Shown in pieces: positions 14,326 through 22,695 of a DNA stretch of 32,302 bases; positions within the stretch are counted from its first letter, which is position 1, and each line of letters begins with the position of its first letter. The stretch spans positions 1 to 32,302 of the forward strand of contig DBMS01000019.1 of assembly GCA_002297665.1 (NCBI GenBank), in the 5' to 3' direction. A program made the position numbers and the translations under genes. Below the pieces are notes generated by a model that had not been told where the DNA came from, did not search any database, and saw only the letters and a list, made by a program, of their open reading frames with translations. Origin of the DNA: Holophagaceae bacterium UBA692. GTDB lineage: Bacteria > Acidobacteriota > Holophagae > Holophagales > Holophagaceae.

Positions 14326-17058
14326 TTAGAAGTTGAAGCGCACGCCGAACCGGAGGCGTCGACCCGCATCGACGGTGTCGGGATACTTGTAGTAGCCGTA
14401 GAGGGTGCCGCCTGTCGTGCTGTTGCTCCCGTTCACTCGGGTGGTATACGCGGTAACGGCCTGTCGATTAAGCACGTTGAGAACCTCCCCGAAGACCTCC
14501 ACATTGGCCTTCTTGGAAAGGTTGAATATCTGGGTGAGGCGCATGTCCAGGAGGGTGCGGCTCGGATAGGTCTCACTGCCCAGGGCCTGGGTATTGACCA
14601 CGTAACGCGTGCCGTCCTGGCTTGTGGTGCGATAGGTGGGGGTCCAGTGCTCGCCGCTGAGGTAGGTGAAGATGGCGGAGATGCGCATGTTCCAGGGCAG
14701 GGTGTAGAGGCCGCGGGCCTTGAACTCGTGTTCGTTCACGCCCGGCAGGTTGCCGTCGGAGTTGGTCTGAAGGTTGCGGTTGTAGAAGACCTTGTCGTAG
14801 CTGTCGGCGCGCTGGATGTTGCCCTTGAGGGTCGCGTGGGTATAGGTGGCGCTGAAATTCCAGTTGTTCTCCAGCTTCCGCTCGATGCCGATGGTGGCCG
14901 AGGTGTACTTGCGCTTGGCTTCGGGGGTGTTGGTGACGACGTAATTGTGTTCATTGCCCTGGAGGCCCGTCTCCCATATCTGGATGCTGGTCTGGTGGAG
15001 CGGGTCGAAGTAGCTCTCGTAGGCGCCGTCGGGGTCCGCGGCCAGGTCCTTGCGCACCAGACTGTCTTTGAAGTCGCGCATGACGTAGGAAGCGCTGACG
15101 CTCCAGGGGCCCTTGAACTTGTGGTCAATGGAAAAAGTGGTCTCTTCCGTGTAGGGCTGCTTGGCGTTGGAGTCCACCGTCGTCAGGTCGTTGATCCGCC
15201 GGTACTCATAGTTGGTCTCGGTGCCGGGGGTGAAGTCGGGCCAAGTGGCGGGGTTCTTGGGGTCGATGTAGTCGTAGTTGCCCCAGTTGTAGTAGACCTT
15301 CTCGGGGATGGCAGACTGGATGCTGCGGTCGATGAAGTAGGTGGAGTAGCCTGCGTAGTATTTGCCCCAGTGCCCCTTGAGCATGGTCGCCTGGTCCTCG
15401 GTGAGGGCGAAGGCGAACCCGAAGCGCGGCGCCACGGTGCTCTTGTTCCAGACGTTCTCGCCGCCGTAGAAGCGGGCCTTGAACTGCTCGAAGCGCAGCC
15501 CAGGGGTCAGGGTGAGGCGCTGGTTCACCTGCCATGTATCCTGGGCGAAGATCGCCAAGCGGTCTGTGCGCTGGCGCACATTCCAGCCGCCGCCAGTGAT
15601 CATGTAATCCGTATAGACGCCGCCCTCATCCACGCCGGCGTTGAGATTGTTGTTGCCGGGGTAGCGCTGCAGTTCTTCATCGGAGGCCTGCTCGCGCTCG
15701 ATGCCAAAACGGAAAGCGTGACTGTCGGCGGAGGAAAGCAGTCCGCTCTTGAACAGGTCGAAGGTGGCCAGCACGGACGCGCGGCCGCGATAGTTGAATT
15801 CCTCGTTCTGGGAGTTCCGGTAGTACTCCTTGCCTTCGAAAAGATCGGCTGTGTCCAGAGGCTCGGCGTTGCCGCCGTAGCCGGGCATGTCGTAGCGTCC
15901 ACCATAGCCGAACGCCTTGAGGGTGAAGACCTTGTCCTGGCCGATCGTCTGCGTCCAGGTGAGGCTGTAGGAGTGGTTGGGAGCGCTTTCCTTCTGGGTG
16001 GCCTCGGGCATGGTGGTGTAGTCGATGCCCCGGCGGTCGCGGCCCACGTAGTCGTGCTCGGCCAGGAACTCCAAGGTGCTGGTGGCGGTGGGAGCCCAGG
16101 TGAGCTTGGCCAAGGCCATGACCTTCTGGTTTCGCTGGGTCAGGGGAGCGCCGGTGGGGGAGTCATCCTCCTGGGTTCGTTCGGCTGACGCAAAGTACCA
16201 GAGCTTGTCCTTGATGATGGGGCCGCCCAGGCTGAATGCGGCATCCCAGTTCTTGCTGGGAAGGATATCCTTCTGCCACTCTTCGAGCATGGGGTGGTCG
16301 GCCTTGACCCTGGCCTGCCACTTGGAGTCGGAGAACTGGTAGCTGATGCTCCCCTCGTGAGTATTGCCGCCGCGCTTGACCAGGCCGTTGACGAAGCCGC
16401 CCATGAAGCCGCCGAATTCGGCGTTGGCGCCCAGGCCCGCCACCTGTACCTCGGAGAACCAGTCAATGTTGGGGTAGATCCACACCGAGCCGCCGGAAGG
16501 GTTGCTGATGTTCATGCCGTCCATCATGTAGGCGTTCTCGCCCGAGTAGCCACCCCAGGCCCGGTTGGAGTTCACGCCGGGCGTGAGGTCCATGACGGCG
16601 TTGATGGAGCGTTCCACCGGCAGCGTGGCGAGGGCCGTGGTGTCGTAGTTTTGGGTTTGGGTCACGGTTGCGTCGTCGACCCTGGCGGCGGTGGCCACCA
16701 CTTCCACGATGGCCGTGGCGGCGGAAGCGGGGAACGTCCAGTTCACCGTCTCGGTGCGGCCCAGTTCGAGGACGGCATTCTGCGAGAGGGTGGGCATTCC
16801 CTTGGCCGAAACCGAAATCCTGAAGATGCCCGGGGGCACAGCCGAGAAACGGTAGGAGCCGTTGGCGGAACTGGTCGCGGTGCGCTCGCCGCCGATCATG
16901 GAGGACGAAGTGATGCGAACCACGGCCCCGGCCACGGGGCGGCCCGCGGAGTCCTTGACCACGCCGGTGAGGGCGGAACTGGTCTGGGCCGTCAGGCTGG
17001 TGGGGACGGCCACGAGTGCGAATGCGAAAAGGGTAAGGGACCCACGGGATCTCGGCAC
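14326..17058 (-). CDS. Oar-like TonB-dependent outer-membrane receptor
   Basis: Outer-membrane transporter of 910 residues. Signal peptide (about 1-25, ending SLTAQ); a carboxypeptidase-regulatory-like/CnaB-type domain (about 28-105: LTGVVKDSAGRPVAGAVV ... NGSYRFSAVPPGIFRISV); a plug (about 125-245) with LPVERSINAVMDLTPGV, NAYMMDGMNISNP and GGFVNGLVKRGGN; then a large barrel ending in RRLRFGVRFNF with a terminal Phe. The layout is that of Oar receptors, abundant in Acidobacteriota and linked to import of peptides or glycans and to protein export. The start is GTG at 17056-17058, preceded by AGGAGG four bases upstream. The gene looks less GC-biased than its neighbours, as is common for barrel proteins. 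As first gene of the operon it likely imports the polymer fragments that the downstream enzymes degrade; that ligand is inferred. Confidence 0.92.
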   Translation of the reverse strand: MPRSRGSLTLFAFALVAVPTSLTAQTSSALTGVVKDSAGRPVAGAVVRITSSSMIGGERTATSSANGSYRFSAVPPGIFRISVSAKGMPTLSQNAVLELGRTETVNWTFPASAATAIVEVVATAARVDDATVTQTQNYDTTALATLPVERSINAVMDLTPGVNSNRAWGGYSGENAYMMDGMNISNPSGGSVWIYPNIDWFSEVQVAGLGANAEFGGFMGGFVNGLVKRGGNTHEGSISYQFSDSKWQARVKADHPMLEEWQKDILPSKNWDAAFSLGGPIIKDKLWYFASAERTQEDDSPTGAPLTQRNQKVMALAKLTWAPTATSTLEFLAEHDYVGRDRRGIDYTTMPEATQKESAPNHSYSLTWTQTIGQDKVFTLKAFGYGGRYDMPGYGGNAEPLDTADLFEGKEYYRNSQNEEFNYRGRASVLATFDLFKSGLLSSADSHAFRFGIEREQASDEELQRYPGNNNLNAGVDEGGVYTDYMITGGGWNVRQRTDRLAIFAQDTWQVNQRLTLTPGLRFEQFKARFYGGENVWNKSTVAPRFGFAFALTEDQATMLKGHWGKYYAGYSTYFIDRSIQSAIPEKVYYNWGNYDYIDPKNPATWPDFTPGTETNYEYRRINDLTTVDSNAKQPYTEETTFSIDHKFKGPWSVSASYVMRDFKDSLVRKDLAADPDGAYESYFDPLHQTSIQIWETGLQGNEHNYVVTNTPEAKRKYTSATIGIERKLENNWNFSATYTHATLKGNIQRADSYDKVFYNRNLQTNSDGNLPGVNEHEFKARGLYTLPWNMRISAIFTYLSGEHWTPTYRTTSQDGTRYVVNTQALGSETYPSRTLLDMRLTQIFNLSKKANVEVFGEVLNVLNRQAVTAYTTRVNGSNSTTGGTLYGYYKYPDTVDAGRRLRFGVRFNF

Positions 17059-17105
17059 AGAGCCTCCTTTTGGCTGTTGATTGGTGACTGAAAGATTAAT
17101 TTCTC

Positions 17106-17155
17106 TTCTTGTGAAATCAAGAAAAAAAGTTACATGATTTTGGAATTCGGTTACA
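17106..17155 (-). promoter_or_regulatory. AT-rich control region of the TonB-receptor operon: dyad and spaced direct repeat
   Basis: The 220-bp gap 17059-17278 is AT-rich and holds no gene. It contains a perfect 6-bp dyad TTCTTG-N6-CAAGAA (17106-17123) and two copies of GTTACA (17129-17134 and 17150-17155) exactly 21 bp apart, two helical turns, as expected for a dimeric activator. Read on the - strand, TTGTAA-N16-TGTAAC could be a weak promoter using the same repeats. The elements are visible; which protein binds them is unknown. Confidence 0.35.
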
Positions 17156-17278
17156 AATTTTTAACATAACTAATTTCAATGTTTACTAATGAGAACGAGA
17201 CTTGGTATTTCTTTTTTCTGGGAGGGGTCTTTCACCAGGCTGTTCCGCTGTAAAAAAAACTTCAACTTCAGGGCCGGA

Positions 17279-18769
17279 TCACCCGTGGGCGCCGGTCCCC
17301 GTCACCTCGGGCGCCTGGGCGCGGTGGTCCGCGAACCACTCCGAGAGGGCCTGGACCTTGGCGAAGACGGCCTCGGGGCGGGTGCCGTCCCGCCATGGGA
17401 GGAGCTGGCCGTCCAGCTTCAGCACCGCGCCGTGGGCCACCACCGCGTCCACCTCCGAGCCGTCCGCGGCCCAGAGGAGGTTCTCCGTGACGTTGTCCAG
17501 GCGCGTGGGCACCAGGTTGGGCCGGGCCAGGTCCATCAGGACCCAGTCCGCCTGGCGCCCCGGGGCCAGCTCGCCCTGGTTGAGGCGCAGGATCCGGCTG
17601 GGCGCCACGGTGATCATCTCCAGCAGCTGCTGGGAGGGCAGGAGGGTGGCGTCCTGGTGCAGGGCCTTCTGGTACTGGGAGGCCAGGCGCGCCGCGGCCA
17701 GGATGTTCTGGTTGTCGGCGGAGCCCGAGCCGTCGGTGGAGATCGCCACGGGCACGCCGGCGCGGAGCATGTCCATGAGGGGCGGCATGCCCGAGCCCAG
17801 GATGGTGTTGGCCAGCGGGTTGTGCACCACCGCGGCGCCGCTGCGGGCGATGAGATCCACGTCCCGGGGGCCGCAGTTCACCTGGTGGGCCAGGACGGTG
17901 CCTTCGTCCAGGATGCCGATCTCCTGGAAGTACGCCACGGGCGTCAGCCCGGGCTCGATGGATTCGGTGAACCACTTCGTGGTGCGCGGCTCCTCGGAGC
18001 TGTGGATGTGGAAGAGGGTCCCGTGCTCCCGGGCCCAGGCCTTCTGGGGCACCAGCACGGCGCGGCTGTTGGAGAAGCACTGGTCGGGGCCGGGCACGAA
18101 GCGCGTGCGGCGGCACCGGGCCTGGATCTCCAGGGCCCTCTCCAGGCGCGCGACGGCGTCGCCCGGCTTGTCCAGGAGCTCTTTCGCGTAGAACCGGTCC
18201 TGCCCGCCCACCGCCACGATCATGGTGGTGCCCGCGGCCTCGTTGGCCTCGGCGATGTCCTCCAGGTGGAACTTGTTCCAGTTGCAGTGGTGGACCATGG
18301 AGGCGGTGATGCCGTAGTGGACGTCGCAGAGGCGCGCCATGCGGTAGGTGGCGGCCTGGGGCGTGCAGCCCAGGCGTTCGCGCAGCTCGTCGCGGCGGGC
18401 GTTGAGGAAGCCCGTGAAGGGGTTGACGGCGTGGTCGAGCCAGGCGGTGAGGGGCTCGTCCCGGGCGATGCCGATGAGGGGCTGCTCGTGGTCGTGGCCG
18501 TGGGCCTTCACGAAGGCGGGGAGCAGGACCATGTCCTGCATGGGGATGGGATCGCCGGAAGGCACCTCCCGCCGGGTGCGCAGGACGCGCAGCCGCGTGC
18601 CCCAGGTTTCCGCCAGGCGCCGGCCCACGGCGGCGTCGTAGGGCCCCGCCTCGACGATCTCCCCGTCCCGGGCGAGGACGTAGCCGTCCTGGATGCGCCG
18701 GGTCCGGTCCGGTGCGGCCAGGGGGAGCATGAACCGGCAACGGCAGACGAGGAGGTCGGGTTCGCTCAT
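17279..18769 (-). CDS. Amidohydrolase of the TRZ/ATZ (guanine/8-oxoguanine deaminase-like) group
   Basis: Cytoplasmic metal hydrolase of 496 residues. Amidohydrolase ligands can be placed: H90/H92 in KAHGHDHE, H254/H256 and E259 in LFHIHSSEEP, H295 in VLAHQVN, and catalytic D346 in ISTDGSGSADNQN. The end, LNQGELAPGRQADWVLMDL, is the usual C-terminal beta-sandwich segment. The metal motif is AHGH rather than the common THxH, so it is not a standard guanine deaminase or atrazine hydrolase. It is divergent from a BMP-type importer and near a molybdenum hydroxylase, so deamination of a purine base or related ring is a reasonable guess. AGGAG lies shortly before the ATG. Downstream (17256-17249) is a run of eight T on the coding strand without a clear stem. 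Confidence 0.85.
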   Translation of the reverse strand: MSEPDLLVCRCRFMLPLAAPDRTRRIQDGYVLARDGEIVEAGPYDAAVGRRLAETWGTRLRVLRTRREVPSGDPIPMQDMVLLPAFVKAHGHDHEQPLIGIARDEPLTAWLDHAVNPFTGFLNARRDELRERLGCTPQAATYRMARLCDVHYGITASMVHHCNWNKFHLEDIAEANEAAGTTMIVAVGGQDRFYAKELLDKPGDAVARLERALEIQARCRRTRFVPGPDQCFSNSRAVLVPQKAWAREHGTLFHIHSSEEPRTTKWFTESIEPGLTPVAYFQEIGILDEGTVLAHQVNCGPRDVDLIARSGAAVVHNPLANTILGSGMPPLMDMLRAGVPVAISTDGSGSADNQNILAAARLASQYQKALHQDATLLPSQQLLEMITVAPSRILRLNQGELAPGRQADWVLMDLARPNLVPTRLDNVTENLLWAADGSEVDAVVAHGAVLKLDGQLLPWRDGTRPEAVFAKVQALSEWFADHRAQAPEVTGTGAHG

Positions 18770-18897
18770 GGGGGCTCCTGGGGTGTGACGGCCATCATTT
18801 TCCGGAAGGCCACATCCACGTTATTGATGGTAATGTTGATGTTGGGTCTTCGTCTGGCGGGTGGGGCAGGGCTGGTTCGATTCGGGCTGAAAATATT

Positions 18898-18926
18898 TTG
18901 ACACGATGGTCTCTTTTTTGTTTATC
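18898..18926 (+). promoter_or_regulatory. Candidate sigma70-type promoter of the ABC importer operon
   Basis: A perfect TTGACA at 18898-18903, 17-bp spacer containing a T-run, and a weak -10 TTTATC at 18921-18926. Transcription would start near 18933, leaving a leader of about 175 nt before the ATPase ATG at 19110. The -35 is strong and the -10 poor, which fits an activated or regulated promoter. Confidence 0.4.
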
Positions 18927-18929
18927 CTC

Positions 18930-19109
18930 ACTTGCATACCGCATCCAGTGACTCTTTCTCTTCCACCCCAGCCTTGAAGCGACCTCTCGGTCATAATTTA
19001 GGCAAAGCCAGTGGGTTGGTGAAATTATCAATTCATACGGCGACTTGCCCGAAGGGCGGGACTCGCCTGCAAGTGGCCGCACCGAACGTCAGCCTGTGTG
19101 GGATCACCA
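18930..19109 (+). promoter_or_regulatory. Long structured 5' leader of the importer operon, riboswitch-like
   Basis: The 340-bp gap 18770-19109 has no credible gene. Its right part can fold: ATAATTT (18993-18999) pairs with AAATTAT (19022-19028) around a loop with GGC-AAA-GCC; CGGCGACTTGC (19038-19048) pairs with GCAAGTGGCCG (19069-19079) with one mismatch. The latter competes with a second fold, GGCGA...TCGCC enclosing GCCC-GAA-GGGC. Two exclusive folds ahead of a transporter gene suggest ligand-controlled or attenuated expression. It matches no riboswitch consensus I can recall, including the purine, c-di-GMP and Moco classes. Confidence 0.4.
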
Positions 19110-20666
19110 ATGCCGAACGCGCCATCCGAGACACCGCGGCTAGTCATCAAGGGGGTGAGCAAGATCTACCCCTCGGTCATCGCCAACGACAACGTCGACC
19201 TGACGATCATGCCCGGCGAGATCCGGGCGGTGCTGGGCGAGAACGGGGCCGGCAAGTCCACGTTGATGAAGATCATCTACGGCGTGACCCACCCGGACAA
19301 GGGCGAGATCCTCTGGGAGGGCAGCCCGGTGACGGTGCAGAACCCCGCCCACGCCCGGGAACTGGGCATCGGGATGGTGTTCCAGCACTTCTCCCTGTTC
19401 GAGACGCTCACCGTGGCCCAGAACGTGGCCCTGGCCGTGCCGGGGCGGCTCGACCTGGCCGGGCTCTCCCGGCGCATCGAGGAGATCTCCGGGAAGTACG
19501 GGCTGCCGGTGGACCCGCGCAGGCTCGTGCACGCGCTGAGCGTCGGCGAACGCCAGCGGGTGGAGATCATCCGCTGCCTCCTGCAGAACCCCCGCCTGCT
19601 CATCCTGGACGAGCCCACCTCCGTGCTGACGCCCCAGGCGGTGCGCAAGCTTTTCGAGACGCTGCGCCAGCTGGCCTCGGAAGGGGTGAGCATCCTCTAC
19701 ATCAGCCACAAGCTCGACGAGATCCAGGAGCTGTGCCACACCGCCACGGTGCTGCGTAACGGCCGGGTCACGGGCCACTGCACCCCCTCCCAGGAGACCC
19801 CGAAGACCATGGCCCGCCTGATGATCGGCGAGGACCTGCCCACCTTCCACCACGGGGAGCCCGAGGAGGGCCGGGAGGTGCGCCTGCGCATCGACGGCCT
19901 CTCGGTCAAGTCGGAGGACCCCTTCGGCGTGGACCTCGAGGACGTGTCCCTGGAAGTGCGCAGCGGCGAGATCGTGGGCATCGCGGGCGTCTCGGGCAAC
20001 GGCCAGCAGGAGCTGCTGCGGGCCATCTCGGGCGAGGAGCCGGTGCCAGACAAGCGCTGGATCCACGTCTGCGGCGTGCCCGCGGGCCGCATGAACGCGT
20101 CCCGGCGCCGGGCCCTGGGCATGTGCTTCGTGCCCGAGGAGCGCCTGGGGCGTGGGGCCGTGCCGCGGCTTTCCCTCACGGACAACGTGCTGCTCACCGC
20201 CTTCCGCCGGAAGATGGTGCGCTTCGGCATGATCCGCCGGAAGGCGGCCAAGACCTTCGCGGACGACTGCATCCGGCTTTTCGACGTGAAGTGCGGCGGC
20301 GCGGCCAGCGAAGCCAAGTCCCTTTCGGGCGGCAACCTCCAGAAATTCATCGTGGGCCGCGAGATCCTCCAGGAGCCCAAGGTCCTGGTGCTGGCGCAGC
20401 CCACCTGGGGCGTCGACGTGGGGGCGGCCTCCTTCATCCGGCAGCAGCTGCTCTGCCTCCGGGAGAAGGGCACGGCCGTGCTGGTGATCTCCGAGGAGCT
20501 GGACGAGCTGTTCGAGATCTGCGACCGCCTCGTGGTGATCGCCAAGGGCCGCCTTTCGCCCTCCAAGGCCACCTCGGAGACCGGGGTGGAGGAAGTGGGC
20601 GTCTGGATGAGCGGAATGTGGCCCGGGGCGGAACCGGCCAAGGATGAGGCTCCCCATGTGGCTTAA
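19110..20666 (+). CDS. BMP-type ABC importer, double ATPase subunit (nucleoside/purine)
   Basis: Cytoplasmic ATPase of 518 residues with two fused ABC domains, as in NupO/BmpB and RbsA-type importers. Domain 1 (about 15-250): Walker A GENGAGKST, Q-loop MVFQHFSLFETLT, signature LSVGERQRVE, Walker B LLILDEPTSVL, switch ISHK. Domain 2 (about 260-505): degenerate Walker A GVSGNGQQE, signature LSGGNLQKF, Walker B LVLAQPTWGVDVG. A degenerate second Walker A is normal here. The ATG at 19110 has GGGA six bases upstream; an in-frame GTG at 19098 is possible but weaker. It is the first gene of the importer operon, behind a long leader. Nucleosides are the usual substrate of this family; the nearby hydroxylase and amidohydrolase fit. 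Confidence 0.92.
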   Translation: MPNAPSETPRLVIKGVSKIYPSVIANDNVDLTIMPGEIRAVLGENGAGKSTLMKIIYGVTHPDKGEILWEGSPVTVQNPAHARELGIGMVFQHFSLFETLTVAQNVALAVPGRLDLAGLSRRIEEISGKYGLPVDPRRLVHALSVGERQRVEIIRCLLQNPRLLILDEPTSVLTPQAVRKLFETLRQLASEGVSILYISHKLDEIQELCHTATVLRNGRVTGHCTPSQETPKTMARLMIGEDLPTFHHGEPEEGREVRLRIDGLSVKSEDPFGVDLEDVSLEVRSGEIVGIAGVSGNGQQELLRAISGEEPVPDKRWIHVCGVPAGRMNASRRRALGMCFVPEERLGRGAVPRLSLTDNVLLTAFRRKMVRFGMIRRKAAKTFADDCIRLFDVKCGGAASEAKSLSGGNLQKFIVGREILQEPKVLVLAQPTWGVDVGAASFIRQQLLCLREKGTAVLVISEELDELFEICDRLVVIAKGRLSPSKATSETGVEEVGVWMSGMWPGAEPAKDEAPHVA

Positions 20667-21714
20667 GTTCGAACAGCGTCCCGAACCCTCCAGGCTCATG
20701 CGCTACCTGTCCCCGCTCCTGGCGGTGGGACTGATGGTGGCCTCGGGCATGCTCCTCTTCCACCTCCTGGGCAAGAGCCCCGCGGAGGGGTTCAAGGTCT
20801 TCTTCCTCAATCCCGTCCAGGACAAGTACGGGGTCGCCGAGCTGTTCCTGAAGGCCACGCCGCTCATCCTCTGCGCGGTGGGGCTGGCGGTGGGGTTCCG
20901 CGGCAACATCTGGAACATCGGCGCCGAAGGCCAGCTGCTCATCGGCGCCCTGGCCGGGGGCGGGCTGGCCCTCCACTTCCACGACACCAACAGCATGCTG
21001 CTGCTTCCGGCCATGATCGTCGCCGGGGCCCTGGGCGGCATGTTCTGGGCCGCCATTCCGGCCTGGCTGCGCACGCGGTTCAACGCCAACGAGATCCTCA
21101 CGAGCCTGATGCTGGTCTACATCGCAGAGCTGATCGTGTCCTGGCTGGTGCACGGCCCCTGGATGGATCCCGACGGATTCAACTTCCCCCAGACCAGGCT
21201 CTTCCAGGCCAAGGCCACCATGCCCATCCTGGTGCAGGGCACCCGCGTCAACGCCGGGCTCTTCATCGCCCTGGGCGCGCTGATCGCGGGCTGGATCTTC
21301 ATGAACCGGAGCTTCATGGGCTACCAGATGAAGGTCGCGGGCCAGGCGGAGAACGCCGGGCGCTACGCGGGCTTCTCGGCGCGGCGCACGGTGTGGATCG
21401 GCATGCTGGTGGGCGGCGCCATGGCCGGCATCGCGGGCGTGGCCGAGATCTCGGGCCCCGTGGGGCAGATCACCGAGCACATCTCGCCCGGCTACGGCTT
21501 CGCGGCCATGATCGTGGCCTTCGTGGGCCGCCTCGACCCCGTCGGCATCTTCTTCTCGGGGCTCCTCATGGCCCTCCTCTACCTGGGCGGGGAGCAGGCC
21601 CAGCAGTACCTGGCCCTCCCCTACTCCATCTCGAAGGTGTTCCAGGGCCTGCTGCTGTTCTTCCTGCTCTGTTCGGACGTCTTCATCACCCACCGCATCC
21701 GCTGGAAGAAGTAG
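20656..21714 (+). CDS. ABC importer permease 1 (NupP/BmpC-like)
   Basis: Inner-membrane permease of about 352 residues with 8-10 hydrophobic segments, of the branched-chain amino acid/ribose-type family used by BMP importers. Recognisable features are the N-terminal segment and a loop FLNPVQDKYGVAELFLKATPLILCAVGLAVGFRGNIWNIGAEGQLLIGAL, the family's typical GxxNIGxEGQ motif, and FNANEILTSLMLVYIA. The ATG at 20656 has GAGG six bases upstream, inside the end of the ATPase gene; an in-frame ATG at 20644 would add four residues. Translation is therefore coupled to the ATPase. Its partner is the permease encoded next. Confidence 0.92.
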   Translation: MWLKFEQRPEPSRLMRYLSPLLAVGLMVASGMLLFHLLGKSPAEGFKVFFLNPVQDKYGVAELFLKATPLILCAVGLAVGFRGNIWNIGAEGQLLIGALAGGGLALHFHDTNSMLLLPAMIVAGALGGMFWAAIPAWLRTRFNANEILTSLMLVYIAELIVSWLVHGPWMDPDGFNFPQTRLFQAKATMPILVQGTRVNAGLFIALGALIAGWIFMNRSFMGYQMKVAGQAENAGRYAGFSARRTVWIGMLVGGAMAGIAGVAEISGPVGQITEHISPGYGFAAMIVAFVGRLDPVGIFFSGLLMALLYLGGEQAQQYLALPYSISKVFQGLLLFFLLCSDVFITHRIRWKK

Positions 21715-21723
21715 GAGATAGTC

Positions 21724-22656
21724 ATGCAGCCGAGTCTCCTTTCCGCCATCCTGTTCGCCACCATCGTGGCGGGGACGCCCCTGATCATCGCCGCCGTGGG
21801 CGAACTGGTCACCGAGAAGTCCGGCGTCCTGAACCTGGGCACCGAAGGCATCATGTCCATGGGAGCCGTGGCCGCCTTCGCCGTGACGGTGCACACCGGC
21901 AGCCCGGTCCTGGGCATCCTGGCCGGGATGACGGCGGGCATGGCCATGGGCCTCGTGTTCGCCGTGGCCGCCCTCACGTTCATGGCCAACCAGGTCGCCT
22001 CCGGGCTGGCGCTCTCCATCTTCGGGGTGGGGCTTTCGGCCTTCATCGGCAAGCCCTACGAGTCCCAGGCCCTGCCCAGCGTCGCCACCTGGAACGTGCC
22101 CGGCCTGCACAAGCTGCCGCTGGTGGGCCACGCCTTCTTCGAGCACCAGGGCCTGGTGTACTTCTCCTGGGCGCTCCTGGCCGCGGTGGCCTGGTTCCTT
22201 TACCGCAGCCGCCTGGGCCTGGTGCTCCGGGCCGTGGGCGAGGCGCCCGTGGCCGCCCATTCGGTCGGATACAACGTGGTGCGCATCCGCTACATGGCGG
22301 TTCTCTTCGGCGGGGCCATGGCGGGCGTCGCCGGCGCGTTCCTTTCCGTTTTCCACACGCCGCTCTGGGTGGAGGGCATGGTGGCCGGCCGGGGCTGGAT
22401 CGCGCTGGCGCTGGTGGTGTTCGCCACCTGGCGGCCCGCCCGGGTCATGGTGGGCGCCTACCTTTTCGGCGGCTGCATGATCACCCAGATGTTCGTCCAG
22501 GGTTCGGGCATGCACCTGAACATCCCGTCCCAGTTCCTTTCCGCCCTGCCCTACGCGGCCACGATCATCGTGCTGGTCATCATCTCCCACAACAAGGCCA
22601 CGATCCGTCTCAATTCCCCCGCTTCGCTGGGCCAGCCCTTCAGCCCCGAGGCCTGA
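21724..22656 (+). CDS. ABC importer permease 2 (NupQ/BmpD-like)
   Basis: Second inner-membrane permease, 310 residues with about eight hydrophobic segments. The motif VTEKSGVLNLGTEGIMSMGAV is the family counterpart of the NIGAEGQ loop in permease 1, and NQVASGLALSIFGVGLSAFIG and YNVVRIRYMAVLFGGAMAGVAGAF follow the family order. It starts 9 bp after permease 1, with an AGGAG-type site in the gap. The pair forms the channel through which the periplasmic binding protein delivers its ligand. Confidence 0.92.
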   Translation: MQPSLLSAILFATIVAGTPLIIAAVGELVTEKSGVLNLGTEGIMSMGAVAAFAVTVHTGSPVLGILAGMTAGMAMGLVFAVAALTFMANQVASGLALSIFGVGLSAFIGKPYESQALPSVATWNVPGLHKLPLVGHAFFEHQGLVYFSWALLAAVAWFLYRSRLGLVLRAVGEAPVAAHSVGYNVVRIRYMAVLFGGAMAGVAGAFLSVFHTPLWVEGMVAGRGWIALALVVFATWRPARVMVGAYLFGGCMITQMFVQGSGMHLNIPSQFLSALPYAATIIVLVIISHNKATIRLNSPASLGQPFSPEA

Positions 22657-22695
22657 ATCCCCTTTTTCCCACCCCAATCCTTCTGGAGGAATCCC

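Noticed and set aside
17245..17272. Intrinsic terminator after the amidohydrolase gene (T8 run on the - strand)
   Set aside because: The sequence before the T-run contains a direct repeat (TGAAG) rather than an inverted one, so no stem forms.
18795..19082. 95-codon - strand open frame in the gap before the importer operon
   Set aside because: No family resemblance, no ribosome site, and it lies across the promoter and structured leader of the + strand operon.
19110..20666. Damaged second ATPase site in the ABC subunit
   Set aside because: A degenerate Walker A in the second half is normal for the RbsA/NupO type of double ATPase.
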